Positions 26,801 through 35,499 of a DNA stretch of 64,000 nt are shown in pieces. Below the pieces are notes generated by a model, which searched no databases, was not told the origin of the DNA, and saw only the letters and a list, made by a program, of their open reading frames with translations. Each line of letters starts with the position of its first letter. The stretch's first letter is position 1. Source of the DNA: Siphonodentalium dalli (lineage: Eukaryota > Mollusca > Scaphopoda > Gadilida > Siphonodentaliidae); assembly GCA_032622095.1 (NCBI GenBank), contig CP136067.1, positions 58,321,899-58,385,898 of the forward strand. The letters are read 5' to 3'. Position numbers and translations under genes: made by a program.

Positions 26801-29055
26801 ATATTTCTTCAAACTAAATCAATAATAGTCACACACATCGAATTAGCATACGCAATGTAAACAGATGATAAGCCGGAAGTCAAAAGTCACATTTGCGCAA
26901 CAATAATTCATTGGGATACACCTGGCAATATTTCCTGATATACAATGGCTGTTGTATATCATTATTATAGAATGGATTTAATGAATGGAATAAGGGTCGG
27001 ATCATGTAATAAAATGAATAATATGTGTTTGATTCTATTGTTAAAGTGGTTTAGATATCATTTGAAACATCCCAATTTTGTACTACAACCTAGGGAATTG
27101 ATCATTCTACATCTATATTCCAGGGTTCAAAGCGGCCAAAACATTTCCCACAATATAGACATTTTCGTCTGTGATATTAGTTTTTGGCTTAATCATGATC
27201 TCAAACCAAATGATAAAGGCCATTGCAAGTAAAAAAAAACTACAGCCAATATTTTGGACATATACATTTGATATAAGCTTGTACATCATGTTAATGCCCA
27301 TTAAATTAGCATTTCCCAAGTCAAACATGCATGTGTCAATTATGACAGATAAAACAATCTGAAATAGTTTCTCTGAAATTTCAGTTTTCCAGGCCTTAAC
27401 CTTTTCACTGCTAAATGACGTTATGACGTTGTGTGCTGGGCTGTTGACGTTATTGCCATTTTCCAGTGGGAAAATATAACGGGAATATCACAAGAACCAT
27501 GAAACTGACTCAGTTGAAAGACTGTTATCGTGGAACATCATACACTGTTTGAAACTTCAAGATACAGTTATTCCGATGCACTAATCTCTGAGTTCCAGTT
27601 ATGTATAATGGCCTACTTCTAGTGTGCTGATGTAGGTCCGTAGTACCTACGGACCATATAGCACACAGCGTGCACTTTTACGTCCGTAATAGTTACGGAC
27701 GTCATAGCAGCGAAGAGGTTAAAATCCATCCATTTTCGCGAGAATCAAAGTTGATTCACAATTTTTATGGTACGAGAATCAAAATTGATTCATGATATGC
27801 CACAAGTTTCGTGGGAGTGGTATATGGAGTATCATTCTATGAATCTCTTTCCATATGAGAGGTGGTTCGAAAGGCATCCCCCAGAAATTTTTTGAAAATT
27901 CAATGCAATGAGAGCAAATCTTGTGACTGCTTGTGCTTACTTTTCTCAGAGATGACTTTAGCCAATATCTGAACAGTAATTTAAAATCTTAATAAAGTTA
28001 CCCTCTCCCTGTATCATCAGTCAAATGAATTAAATTGATGTGAATGTGACAGGATAGCAGAATTGCAATATTTATAGAACATGCATAGCTTTCAATATAT
28101 AAAAATTTAATGTTAGCCAAATAAAAGAAACACCCTGTAGTTATATAACCTATGATATGACTATCTTTGTATAAAACAACCAGATATGTACATGCATGCG
28201 AGAATCATTTGCGAAAATCAATTTTGATTCGTGTACAGATTATAAGACCTGGTTATCCCACAATAAATTTGGAATAATTTATCTGTTTTTCTACCGTCCA
28301 TTATTTCACAGATCATTGACAAGTTTCATTTTGGTGACGCAACTGACGCTATATCATTTCAGTGATGATATGTCATTTCAGTGATGCTATGTCATTTCAG
28401 TGATGGCATGTGTCACCTTGGTGATGAGTGACATAATTATACATGCACTCTTCTAACAAATATGACATGATATGCTCATAAAATGAATGTGACCATTTTG
28501 ATACAGCGATTTTTTTTTATGGTTCCAGTCAGAAACTGTACACAATGAGTATCCTCTCATGTTCTACATGCCCATAGCTTCGTAAAATAGGACATGGATG
28601 CAATAAAAAATAATTGTTATTTAAGAATAGTGACACTCTAAATTGGCCACTTTAAGGATAAATCTGATAATGACCCTTAAATTAATCAAAACAAGAGTTT
28701 TTCTTAAATATCATACAATTACTGTACAACAAACTTTTAAACCAATAACCCAACAATGAATAAAATGAACAATCCAGCACCAGCTAGCTGTTAGCCTGTT
28801 AAAGCTGTTTCAATGGAGATGATACATGTACTATGGAGAGCAAGAAAGATTCAGTCTGTCAGCCCTTGAAATTAGCCACGACAAGAATCAATGCCTTGAG
28901 AAATGATGTGGCAACATTTGGAATCTAACATGTCACAGCATTAAATTTGTCGTGGGACATTTTTCCTAATTTCGAGGGCTAGTCTGTTGACAATAAGCTG
29001 GATTTACCTTAGCGTTGAAGTCCATCCCCACGTTTGATTTTTTAGAATGAACCAT
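5766..29055 (-). CDS. USH1C-like: Harmonin homologue (USH1C-like scaffold), partial: exons 1-12
   Basis: Twelve exons, listed separately, join in consistent phase to about 340 residues. The order matches vertebrate harmonin. Residues about 15-80 form the N-terminal helical harmonin homology domain ([20 protein letters not shown] matches the vertebrate pattern). PDZ1 is at about 88-172, with carboxylate-binding loop SLGFAVRGG and core [13 protein letters not shown]2 is at about 215-298, with loop GLGC and core [11 protein letters not shown] Lys/Glu-rich linker then begins. Harmonin is a cytoplasmic scaffold that links cadherin and myosin tails in microvilli or stereocilia; that role here is inferred from the family. 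Eleven introns are visible, and the larger ones carry transposon debris. The last exon leaves an open phase, so the gene continues, but no PDZ3 was found to the left. Confidence 0.9.
6764..7220. mobile_element. MITE-like element with central hairpin
   Basis: The ends are inverted repeats of about 27 bp beginning TTTAAAGGCCCA (left) and, read on the other strand, TTAAAGGCCCAC (right). A strong hairpin with arms of about 33 bp lies at about 6991-7059. There is no coding potential. It sits in the intron between exons 11 and 12. The TIR plus hairpin layout fits a non-autonomous DNA transposon; superfamily unknown. Confidence 0.6.
7555..7611 (-). CDS. USH1C-like: Harmonin-like exon 11, PDZ2 end
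   Basis: 57 nt encoding [19 protein letters not shown], matching vertebrate [20 protein letters not shown]. Acceptor TTCAG, donor GTAAGT, phase 0 at both ends. Confidence 0.93.
7739..8044. mobile_element. TTAA-flanked short element, family 1 (copy A)
   Basis: Flanked by TTAA (7739-7742 and 8041-8044), with ends CCTCTT. Its reverse complement aligns over nearly its full length with the element at 27396-27722, including 'gacgtt', 'tgtgtgctgggctgttga' and 'gttattccgatgcac'. The TTAA target is typical of piggyBac-type transposition. There is no ORF, so it is non-autonomous. It lies in the intron between exons 10 and 11. Confidence 0.72.
9123..9267 (-). CDS. USH1C-like: Harmonin-like exon 10, PDZ2 core
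   Basis: 145 nt encoding [20 protein letters not shown], then [18 protein letters not shown] and [10 protein letters not shown]. The match to vertebrate harmonin PDZ2 (GIFISHVKPGS...VGLEIGDQIVEVNG...HKEA) is the strongest single evidence for the gene's identity. Acceptor CCACAG, donor GTAAGT. Confidence 0.96.
9910..10007 (-). CDS. USH1C-like: Harmonin-like exon 9, start of PDZ2
   Basis: 98 nt encoding a polar linker, then [17 protein letters not shown], the first PDZ2 strand and its GLGC carboxylate-binding loop. Acceptor TTTCAG, donor GTGAGT. The intron before it (10008-14931) is about 4.9 kb and holds the larger satellite array. Confidence 0.93.
10212..10612. mobile_element. Double-hairpin element, copy 1
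   Basis: Two hairpins (arms 10219-10260/10269-10310 and 10509-10551/10561-10602) flank a short unique core containing 'ggggatataga'. All four arms are versions of one motif of about 42 bp (GCAGAATGAGGTCCCCAGAG...). The outer ends also pair (catttgcagaatga). A second copy is at 25325-25640. Confidence 0.65.
11058..11301. mobile_element. TTAA-flanked short element, family 2 (copy 1)
   Basis: TTAA at both ends. Left end CCCTTTCTTTACTGAATGGA; right end CCCTGTCTACACTAAAT when read on the other strand. It contains an internal inverted pair around 'ataataagttcaac'. Related copies lie at 14400-14625 and 19641-19858, with partial ones near 11700-11760 and 14813-14869. Probably a non-autonomous piggyBac-type element. 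Confidence 0.65.
11342..11600. repeat. Two-copy direct repeat
   Basis: 'cgtcatatccgca(t/c)gggca' occurs at 11343 and 11467, and 'gggtaaca(a/t)gggctgg' at about 11413 and 11556. This is two diverged tandem units of roughly 125-145 bp. Open frames across it reflect base composition rather than a gene. Confidence 0.6.
11925..14350. repeat. Pearl-like tandem array, ~160-bp units with terminal microsatellite
   Basis: About fifteen units. The marker 'aaatccaagatggc' recurs every 154-165 bp (12728, 12883, 13047, 13201, 13366, 13528, 13686, 13849, 14011, 14169). Two unit types exist: A with 'gtcatgcaaagagtaaaatcc' type sequence before the marker, and B with 'ggattgaattttgaaatcc'. The array ends at 14318-14350 in a GGAC/AC microsatellite. 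Core repeats of about 160 bp plus a terminal ACGG-type microsatellite is the layout published for bivalve pearl elements. It lies inside the intron between exons 8 and 9. Confidence 0.8.
14400..14625. mobile_element. Family-2 TTAA element, right part (copy 2)
   Basis: Contains the family-2 motifs 'gaaatgttcagataacaag', 'ttgaacttattatctgaaca' and the end 'ttagtataggaagggttaa'. A clean left TTAA end is not visible. Related left-end sequence at about 11700-11760 suggests that the pearl-like array may sit within or beside a copy of this family. Confidence 0.5.
14932..14992 (-). CDS. USH1C-like: Harmonin-like exon 8, inter-PDZ linker
   Basis: 61 nt encoding [20 protein letters not shown] and a final Leu, like the vertebrate 'DEPLTWQYVDQFVSESG' linker. 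Acceptor TTCCAG, donor GTAAGT. It lies about 600 bp to the right of the pearl-like array. Confidence 0.9.
15495..15519 (-). CDS. USH1C-like: Harmonin-like exon 7 (25-nt micro-exon)
   Basis: Only 25 nt, between TTTCAG and GTAAGT. It encodes SIGMLPVK plus a split codon, corresponding to the HIGLIPVKS stretch after PDZ1 in vertebrate harmonin. The phase fits exons 6 and 8 exactly. Confidence 0.88.
15615..16008. mobile_element. TTAA-flanked hairpin element, family 3 (copy 1)
   Basis: TTAA at both ends, with perfect TIR CCCTTTACCCAACA. Inside are two inverted copies of 'gccaatgcattctcttata' followed by 'tatgcgaggcgacc', which makes extended dyads at about 15760-15830 and 15908-15980. No ORF. Intron between exons 6 and 7. 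Confidence 0.8.
17260..17368 (-). CDS. USH1C-like: Harmonin-like exon 6, PDZ1 end
   Basis: 109 nt encoding [20 protein letters not shown], then [16 protein letters not shown]. This is the VGDxIxxVNG core, the ligand-contacting helix (His at the HDEV position, as in class I PDZ domains) and the last strand. Donor GTAAGT. Confidence 0.93.
18061..18272. mobile_element. Mariner-like hairpin MITE (212 bp)
   Basis: Almost the whole element is one inverted repeat with arms of about 100 bp that meet at 'agctctctgtgagagct'. Ends are CAGTAATGCCCTAA and its complement, directly flanked by TA on both sides (18059-18060 and 18273-18274). TA targets and a CAGT start fit Tc1/mariner-derived MITEs. Confidence 0.8.
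18333..18406 (-). CDS. USH1C-like: Harmonin-like exon 5, PDZ1
   Basis: 74 nt encoding [20 protein letters not shown] followed by QQGLK: PDZ1 strands C-D and the following helix. Acceptor TTGCAG, donor GTAAAT, phase 1 to phase 0. Confidence 0.92.
18948..19198. mobile_element. TTAA-flanked hairpin element, family 3 (copy 2)
   Basis: TTAA with CCCTTTCTTGA at the left and CCCTTCCTGAAAT (other strand) at the right. It shares the internal 'gtgcattctcttatatat' / 'gcgaggctccctatgg' dyads with the element at 15615-16008. The right end is duplicated: a second 'ggaagggttaagcaa' follows about 22 bp later. Confidence 0.7.
19322..19449 (-). CDS. USH1C-like: Harmonin-like exon 4, start of PDZ1
   Basis: 128 nt between a TTTACAG acceptor and a GTAAAT donor. 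It encodes [17 protein letters not shown], then the first PDZ1 strands and the ligand-binding loop [10 protein letters not shown], in the same order as vertebrate harmonin (IRPLIPLKHQ...GLGLSVRGG). Confidence 0.93.
19641..19858. mobile_element. Family-2 TTAA element (copy 3, inverted)
   Basis: Inverted relative to the 11058 copy. It starts CCCCTTTCCTTACTAAATAC, contains 'tcattgatgagtagttccct' and 'aagttcaacaaaggtcg', and ends 'ccatttagtgaagagagagttaa'. The left target reads TTAC instead of TTAA. Confidence 0.6.
20113..20260. repeat. Foldback repeat with ~56-bp arms
   Basis: Arms 20113-20168 and 20205-20260 are near-perfect inverted copies ('gatatggtaattatctcat', 'gatgacaaaaaaatg') around a 36-bp loop. 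Probably a MITE remnant in the intron between exons 3 and 4; no target duplication was found. Confidence 0.75.
21335..21418 (-). CDS. USH1C-like: Harmonin-like exon 3
   Basis: 84 nt, acceptor TTTGCAG and donor GTATTT. It completes the harmonin homology domain helices ([18 protein letters not shown], then VKLELYEHI). It starts and ends with split codons that match its neighbours. Confidence 0.92.
21811..22882. mobile_element. hAT-like non-autonomous element (~1.07 kb)
   Basis: Ends CAGTGTTCGC (left) and CAGTGTTTGC (right, other strand). Both are followed by clusters of 'ttggccaaa' / 'tattggccaa'. The flanking 8-mers are TCTACATG and ACTTCATG (6 of 8 match), consistent with a decayed 8-bp hAT duplication. 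A 97-codon frame inside (22407-22700) has no recognisable transposase motif. Intron between exons 2 and 3. Confidence 0.6.
23047..23114 (-). CDS. USH1C-like: Harmonin-like exon 2
   Basis: 68 nt, acceptor TTTGTAG and donor GTAAGT. It encodes [20 protein letters not shown] and then YQ, ending in phase 2. This is the first part of the harmonin homology domain. The intron before it is about 5.9 kb and carries a tandem array and several short elements. Confidence 0.9.
23640..23831 (-). pseudogene. Possible retroelement-derived coding fragment
   Basis: A minus-strand frame reads [20 protein letters not shown] followed by an [15 protein letters not shown]-like stretch. The VRxLAxFxGxLVS pattern is faintly like the region after the RT domain in DIRS-type retroelements, but RT and recombinase motifs are missing. 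It may equally be chance. Part of this frame lies in a repeat with copies near 23990 and 26546. Confidence 0.2.
24560..26455. repeat. Second pearl-like tandem array (~140-bp units), interrupted
   Basis: Degenerate units of about 135-147 bp are marked by 'gtgacc(c/t)cat' and 'aattactatgtag': 24762, 24909, 25046, 25180, then 26103 and 26250. About 0.85 kb without units (25251-26060) separates the blocks and includes a double-hairpin element. The array ends in a GGAC/GGAT microsatellite (26356-26402) and 'gacttcgtctcaggtgagct'. Confidence 0.65.
25325..25640. mobile_element. Double-hairpin element, copy 2
   Basis: First hairpin at about 25331-25427; only one arm of the second is clear (25584-25630). 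It shares the arm motif 'ttcaccctctggggacctca' and the core 'aggggatatagaaact' with the element at 10212-10612. Outer ends pair as CTGTCATTTGC. It interrupts the tandem array at 24560-26455. Confidence 0.65.
27396..27722. mobile_element. TTAA-flanked short element, family 1 (copy B)
   Basis: TTAA at both ends, ends CCTTTTCACTGC and CCTCTTCGCTGC. Nearly full-length match, in opposite orientation, to 7739-8044. An internal 'tccgtagtacctacgga' dyad and 'gtccgtaatagttacggac' form local hairpins. Intron between exons 1 and 2. Confidence 0.75.
28859..28984. repeat. Short inverted-repeat element
   Basis: Ends 'agcccttgaaattag' and 'ctaatttcgagggct' are inverted copies, with an inner pair 'cacgacaa' / 'ttgtcgtg'. 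About 125 bp, no coding content, just inside intron 1. Confidence 0.5.
29008..29055 (-). CDS. USH1C-like: Harmonin-like exon 1 (start codon)
   Basis: This 48-nt coding exon begins with ATG at 29055 on the minus strand and encodes [16 protein letters not shown]. It ends at a GTAAAT donor and leaves phase 0. A second in-frame Met is at residue 11 (MDFNAK), and the vertebrate protein starts close to that position (MDR..FRHKV), so either Met could be used. No core promoter was identified upstream. Confidence 0.8.
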
Positions 29056-30663
29056 TATCTAATCCTCTTAACAACCAGGAAGGAAAAACAAAAGACTACA
29101 GGTACATGTGTGCATGTACTGCACCGATAAGCTTTCTCCAAGGTAAAATATCCACTGGTGTGTAAATAAAGGTTTATGTACTTTGGTCGGTTGGAGCTAG
29201 GTGAATGTCAACAAAATAAAACTTAAAAGTATTTGCTCTTGGTGACAGGTATTAGGTCAACATTTACGAGGCAGGCTATGAGCTTTCTGGCCAGTAGTTT
29301 ATAAATTACTTTATATGTGTATTGATATCAAAGTGAACGCTCTGTTGGGGTCTTCAGATTTTCAAAACATGACTACTCATCCTCAGTGTAATTTAAATAC
29401 TTCCAACACTCACAGTCGTATACACATGGGCAGGATACATCACCATTCTTGTTTATAGATTATTGGCAGTGCATATTGTTGGTGGAATCAGTTCTGCAGG
29501 TTTATCAGGAATTAATTAATTTATTAATTAAACCGAAAGACTGGACAAAAATGTAAATATTTCATTTTTCCCAAGTTAAGACAGGTTGAGAAGTCACATT
29601 TTCTGATATGGTACAACTGTCATGGTTGTGTTGCATATTTTACCAGTGAAATTATAATTATTACAACTCTAAATTCTTCAGTAAAACAAATTTTAGACAA
29701 ATTGGTAATTCTGTGTGTCAATTCCTTTAGATACATTCAGGATGCATTGTGGCATTGTACTTATTATGCAAGTTACTTGTTTTACATGCTGTTTCATTAT
29801 TGACACGTGCATGATGGCATAACTTATATCTGGAAATGTTGATTTTTCATCTGTCTAAACTGATATCTCAGCCATGGATTTAAAGAAATGAAAGAATCAA
29901 TGACACTGGAGAGGGGATAATGTCACACATTACAGTCAATGGAGCGATAAAAGGAATGCAAAAATTTAACTGTTTAAGTAAACCAGTGGGCAACCCGAAG
30001 AGCCGTATGAAGTTGGGGATCAATTGGATAAAAATTGTTGGCTGTTGGGCATGCCAAAGTATTTTGTGATGCAAAGAGTAAAAGCCAAGATAGCTGCCAG
30101 CAGCCATTTTTTTATAGAATCGTAATCTCCCATCTATAGGTCAAACCAGTACCTCAGCTAGTAATTTATATACCTAAGGTTTTCTGACACGAAATTGCTG
30201 GTCGAGTTCTATTCATACAATTAGTATTGGAGCATGTTGTTGCCATTTTAGTCGCATGGCCACGAGCTTATACATCCAAACGGATCCTGCTCAAATACCA
30301 ATACAGATACGATATTATAAAGCTAGCTACTAATGGGATTGCGCCTGCAAAAACCCAGTTCTGAACCAATGGCTGACTCGGCTGGCTCAATCGGACTACA
30401 TGTACAACTTGTTGTGGGTTTCAGAACGGAAATTGTCTATAAACTTATTTGGGCTATACATGTATATTAACAACAATAAACAAAATTTAAATCCCCAACT
30501 ACAACTTTTTTCCCAAACCTCTAAGGTCAAGTTAGTGTGTCAACCGAAAAGTTCCCAAGTTTTGAAATGTTTTTCTGTTGGGACAATATCGCACTATTGT
30601 GTGCCGGTGGATGAGGAAGTTGTTAAAACTAGATTGATGACTAAAAGCAAAAGTGTAGTTACT
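29056..30663. other. Region upstream of harmonin-like start
   Basis: AT-rich, no second gene recognised. At about 29880-30140 one diverged unit of the pearl-like array is present ('gatgcaaagagtaaaagcc', 'agctgccagcagccat'). It should contain the harmonin promoter and 5'UTR, but I see no diagnostic core element. Confidence 0.4.
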
Positions 30664-33312
30664 TGCATATATTTTCCACTTTATGGAAAAAAATAATTCT
30701 TTTGCTAAATGATATGCTACTATTACAATTGATTACATATGTAATAAAAATATTACCGAAAAAATTACTAACATAATTTTTAATAGTATTTTTACTTCGA
30801 AAATACACTAAAAAGTGTACTCTAAGCCAGAATTAGAAAAAGTGTACCTGAGTTAAATCTTGAATTTCATGCTTTATTATTCACTTCTAAATACTAAATG
30901 TTGTATAATACTTTGACAGGTTGAGAAATTTATTGGTGATATGAAGTAATTATTTTATTCAGTGAAACATTATTATGTATGTGACAAGTTTGATGTGTCG
31001 TGATTCGCTTGGTGTTATATACCTTAAATTCGCGCAGTACTATTTTTCGCTAGTTTTGAATTCGCCTGACAAAAATATTTTCGTAAAAGTCTTGTATCTG
31101 ATATACCTGTGTGGAAATTTACATAGAGTAGAACATAACTGCACCAGCATTGTCTTGTGAACATGGGTACATATGCTCCTAGTAATTATTGTGATATCTA
31201 AATAGTTATGGACATTATTATAATGAAAAAGAACAAAGTAAAATCACAACCAAGTACCGTAGGTCCAGGCTGCTGACTCAACAATTCTCTGCAGGCCTAT
31301 ATTTTAAAGATGGATTATCTCTTTGTAAACATGTATATATAGTTACCGGGGTAGAAAATATTAGATTTGAATTGAAGACTCCTGTCTGGAAATGCTTCTA
31401 TCGATTAATATTGAGTTACTGTTAACAGAGACCAGAAATTTTTTGTGTATTTTTGTCACAAATAAATGTTAATTAGACTCATTATCACTCATAACTATGG
31501 AATAAAACAATACAATCAATCAATCTGGGACACTTGACGTTCGGTCCGTAGATATATGAACATAATGATGCTTTCTATCAATATATGGTGTCACCCGAAT
31601 GGTCTGTTCTAAAAATAGACCAATAAAGTGTCCCAATAAATCATCTCATTTCATAATAAAATATTTGAAATAAAATCATTATCAATTGATAGAAGCCTTT
31701 CCGGGCAGGGGGCCGTCAATTCATTATTAATATTTTATACCCATGCAACTATTTCAAATTTGTTATTTAAAGAGATAATCCATCTTTAAATTTATTATCT
31801 TATTCTGAATGATATATAGAAGTAACATATTATACAAATGGATAGAATAGAATAGAATATGATTTATTGATAGACTCAAATTATCAAATTATCAAACTTA
31901 ACATAACATTTTGTGATAACTGTAAATTGAAACATGAAAAAATTAGTGTTTAGCGAAAGAAAAGTTAGGTATTGAATAATGGTGAAAAGTGAAAATATGA
32001 AGGTTTAGGAAAAGAAAATTTAAGTATCGGATAATAGTGAGACATGTCAACCTGAATATGTTTACAGACAGATTTATAGAATAACTACTCTTCTAACCAA
32101 CAAGACAGACTAATGAGTAATGAGGCATATGATCATGAAGACTCAGATGTGTAGAAGTATTCAAATAGGCTTACTATTGCGTCTATCAATGAGATGTTGA
32201 CTGGGGATTAACCTATTTTACTAACTTTAGTACTTATTTTATTATTTATGCATACATATCGTAAACATGTAGTTAACTTTTATTTATTATGGTTCATAAT
32301 GCTATGTCAGAATAAGATTACGTTTCTTATATAATAAATGGACTCCTTTCATACAAATTTTATAAGTTTTATCACTTGATGTGAGGACCTGGGAGAGTGT
32401 ATACAACAAATTGGATTGGGACACAAGTGACATTACTTAAGTATGCGTGTCCCTCTCGTATATAAATAAGTAGAGAGTTAGAGAGGCACTGACCAAGTTG
32501 AGATATCATTAATTATTTGGTGAATATATTTTGGCTCGAAAAACATAGATATTAAGATGACGTTCCATATTGATTACCCAAATTATACAATTTACTTGAT
32601 TTTCTTTTAGGGGTAATTTCGTTGTATAGAATCTGGAATAAAATGTGATGTATTGAGTTTGTGAACAAGTTGAGCGGAGCCTCACTAAACAAGATTAGAT
32701 GCAGACAAAAATATGACAATAGTTGTGCAAACAAGGTGTTGAAATAGTTTGCCCATATGTGAAAATAATTGTTTATTCAGTTCGTAGTGATGCAACTCAT
32801 TAACATATTATTACCCTCTTATTTTTCCTGCATGTGGTTTAGTATTAATTCAGAAGTCGTATTTTTCGCACAGTTTTAAATTCGCGCACCGATGGGTGCA
32901 CGAAAATTAACACTGCATGAATTTAAATATGACTAAGGTACACAATTTCCCCGAGTCAGCGTCGGAGTATGACATTTTTTTGACACCATGAAATGTGAGA
33001 ACTGATTATGTTTACTGAATAAAATAATTAGTTCATATCACCAATATATTTCTACAACTTGTTAAAAGTATTATACAATATTTAGTATTTGTGAAGTGAA
33101 TAATAAAGCATGAAATTCAAGATTTAACTCAGGTACCGGTACACTTTTTCATTCCGGCTTGGAGTACGGCTTTAGTGTATTTTTTAAATAAAAATGCTAT
33201 TAAAAAGTATGTCAGTAATTTTTTCGGTAATATTTTTGTTACATATGTAATAAATTAGCATATAATTTAGCAAAAGATTATTTTTTTCCATAAAGTGGGA
33301 AAATATGCAAGC
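30664..33312. mobile_element. 2.65-kb element with ~300-bp inverted arms
   Basis: Left arm 30664-30968 and right arm 33003-33312 are inverted copies by eye, e.g. 'gcatgaaattcaagattta' and 'actgaataaaataatta'. A second inverted pair (31303-31412 and 31681-31792) is nested inside. No transposase frame was found between the arms. No clean target duplication is visible, so the class is unknown. Confidence 0.65.
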
Positions 33313-33443
33313 ATATATCTTCCGAGTACACATTTTCCCCGAGTCGAAATCGGGGTCGGAGTACACTTTTTAGTGACCATCCAGTAAAATGTTGATGGAT
33401 TGTTTTGCTCAGGCATTTGCAAATTTTAAGTAGCATGTACATT

Positions 33444-34040
33444 AGATCATGCCATGAATCTCTACTCTGGCTAACGCACATAGAGATCATATTCCACCAA
33501 TATAAAACCTTGGATCTTTTTGAAGTTTTGACAGGGAACCTTATAAAGTCGAAACAATAAAACGGGGAATATATATCTTAGTTATTATCTGTTCTTTAAT
33601 AAATGTACTTCGCTGTAGGTGAAGGTCCCAACTAAAAATTGCATGCTTTTCTTTGACTTTTGTGAGCTGATATCGCAATAAACAATTAATTAATTACCCA
33701 GGAGAAATGCCATAATTGTAGCGTGACAAAGCAAAATCGCTCACAAATTCACTTAATTAAATCGTGAAATTTCGAGTTGGGATCTTCACCGATGGCGATG
33801 ATGAGGCTATGGTGAAGTACGTTATTAAGGAACAGATAATAAGTAAGAAAGATATTCCCCGCATTATTGTTTCGACTTTATATGGTTCCCTGTCAAAGAT
33901 TCAAAACATTCCAAGGTTTTGTACTGGAGGAATAAATCTGAATATGATCTTGACGGCCTGTAAGGGCATTAGCCTAGGCTATCAGCCGCTATGTCTATGA
34001 TTAGCCAGAGTAGAGATTCATCATTTCATGGCATGATCTA
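33444..34040. repeat. Foldback repeat with >200-bp arms
   Basis: Arms 33444-33650 and 33768-34040 are inverted copies around a loop of about 115 bp ('agatcatgccatgaatctct', 'ttattgtttcgactttata'). A 78-codon frame (33764-34000) falls wholly in the right arm and has no domain I recognise. Confidence 0.75.
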
Positions 34041-34520
34041 CATCATACATGGGGTCCTACTAAACAACGAACACAAACGAACATAAACGAACACAGGTCT
34101 AAAATCGGAATGGAAAGGTGAAATTTGGTTTGTGGGTGTGCATGGGTCCATTCTATGTGTATGTGGTGTTATTTTCAAGTTTGATGACTTATTTTTTTTA
34201 GTTATTAGCATTATTTGAATACAAAGCTACTAAACAACGAACACAAATGAACATAAGATTAGCGGCGGCAGTGCAAAGGTGTGAATACAGGTGTTAATTA
34301 ACTATCACCTTCTCTATGGCTTATACCCTGTTTCTTTGTCACTGAGTTGTTTTGACTTATTTATTTTGTCTTATTGTGACTTCGTATAACTCCCCTCATC
34401 CTTTATCTGGGCTTGGGACCAGCAGACTTCAGAAAAGTCAGGCGGATTTAAAGTTTTTTTAATTTTTTTTTACACACACACGCATGGACATATATATATG
34501 TTTGTGTGTGTTATATACAC

Positions 34521-34800
34521 TGCTCTTTCAGTAGAGCTTCCGGTATAATCAAAGTTTATATATACAATCGAATATTTACATATGTGTATGTTATATATAT
34601 CGCACTGCTCTTTTTATCGAGCTTATGTGTATATTATACATAGCACATTGCTCTTTCAGTAGAGCTTCAGGTAAAATTTAAGTTTGTTTTATATACCATC
34701 GAATATTTACATGTGTGTATGTTATATATATCGCACTGCTCTTTTTATCGAGCTTATGTGTATATTATACATAGCACATTGCTCTTTCAGTAGAGCTTGC
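34521..34800. repeat. 131-bp tandem repeat, ~2.1 copies, inside MULE
   Basis: 'cgcactgctctttttatcga' recurs at 34601 and 34732 with nearly identical surroundings; 'gctctttcagtagagctt' recurs as well. Confined to the interior of the MULE at 34052-35904. Confidence 0.85.
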
Positions 34801-35049
34801 TCTTGTGAGCTGACAATTGTCACAGTTTTAGCAATGACCGGTACATCCAAGTCTATATGCTACTGTATATTTGCATATGAAATCATTCGTTGAAGACAAA
34901 TCCACCCACTGACATTCAAGAATACCCAACATTAGAGGTAGCAAACTCAGCCCTCGGCGGAACGATGGGTAGAGTTTGTTCTCCTTGAAGTCATCAGTGG
35001 ATGGAAATGGCTCCAGCAAAATATTACATCATTTAAATCCAGGAAGTCT

Positions 35050-35499
35050 CTATGCTATTGTATATTTGTATCTATATGTTAACTTTCTGTCGTTTATTGG
35101 TGATCGTCTTGGTTTTTTTGCGAGAGCGGTAGTTTTGGGTATTGTTAATTGTCCGTCAGTTGAAGTTTGAAATTTGGAATTGTCACTCACAAAATTAAGC
35201 AGTCTTCGCATCCGTCTGTCTCGTTGTTCGGCTGTCATATTCGTCCAAATTTCGTGTCTCACTTTCAATGATGCCATATCTGATAACGTAAAATCCCCTC
35301 CACCGTGGAGGGCGCCTTGAATGTCACGCAGTTGGTCAGTCACTATTTCATTTAAATTGTCTGACAAATCGGTTAATTTTTTTGCCTTCCAATTGTTTTC
35401 TAATTTAATTATATTATTAAGGCTTTCACAATTGTTATTTGTCCAACATTTCGGAATTGTTGAGAAAATATATATAGTCATCTCCGAGACTGACACCAA
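35050..35499 (-). pseudogene. MULE transposase C-terminal remnant
   Basis: An open frame of about 149 codons includes CWTNNNCESLNNIIKLENNW, then a Lys/Leu-rich helix, DIQGALHGGGDFTLS, and a basic tail. The [S/T]NNxxES-N signature after the catalytic region is typical of Mutator-like transposases, as is the moderately conserved region after it. The DDE catalytic domain and zinc finger should lie upstream (higher coordinates) but only TIR sequence is there. The copy is therefore an internally deleted, non-autonomous element. It ends with a stop just before 35050. Confidence 0.6.
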
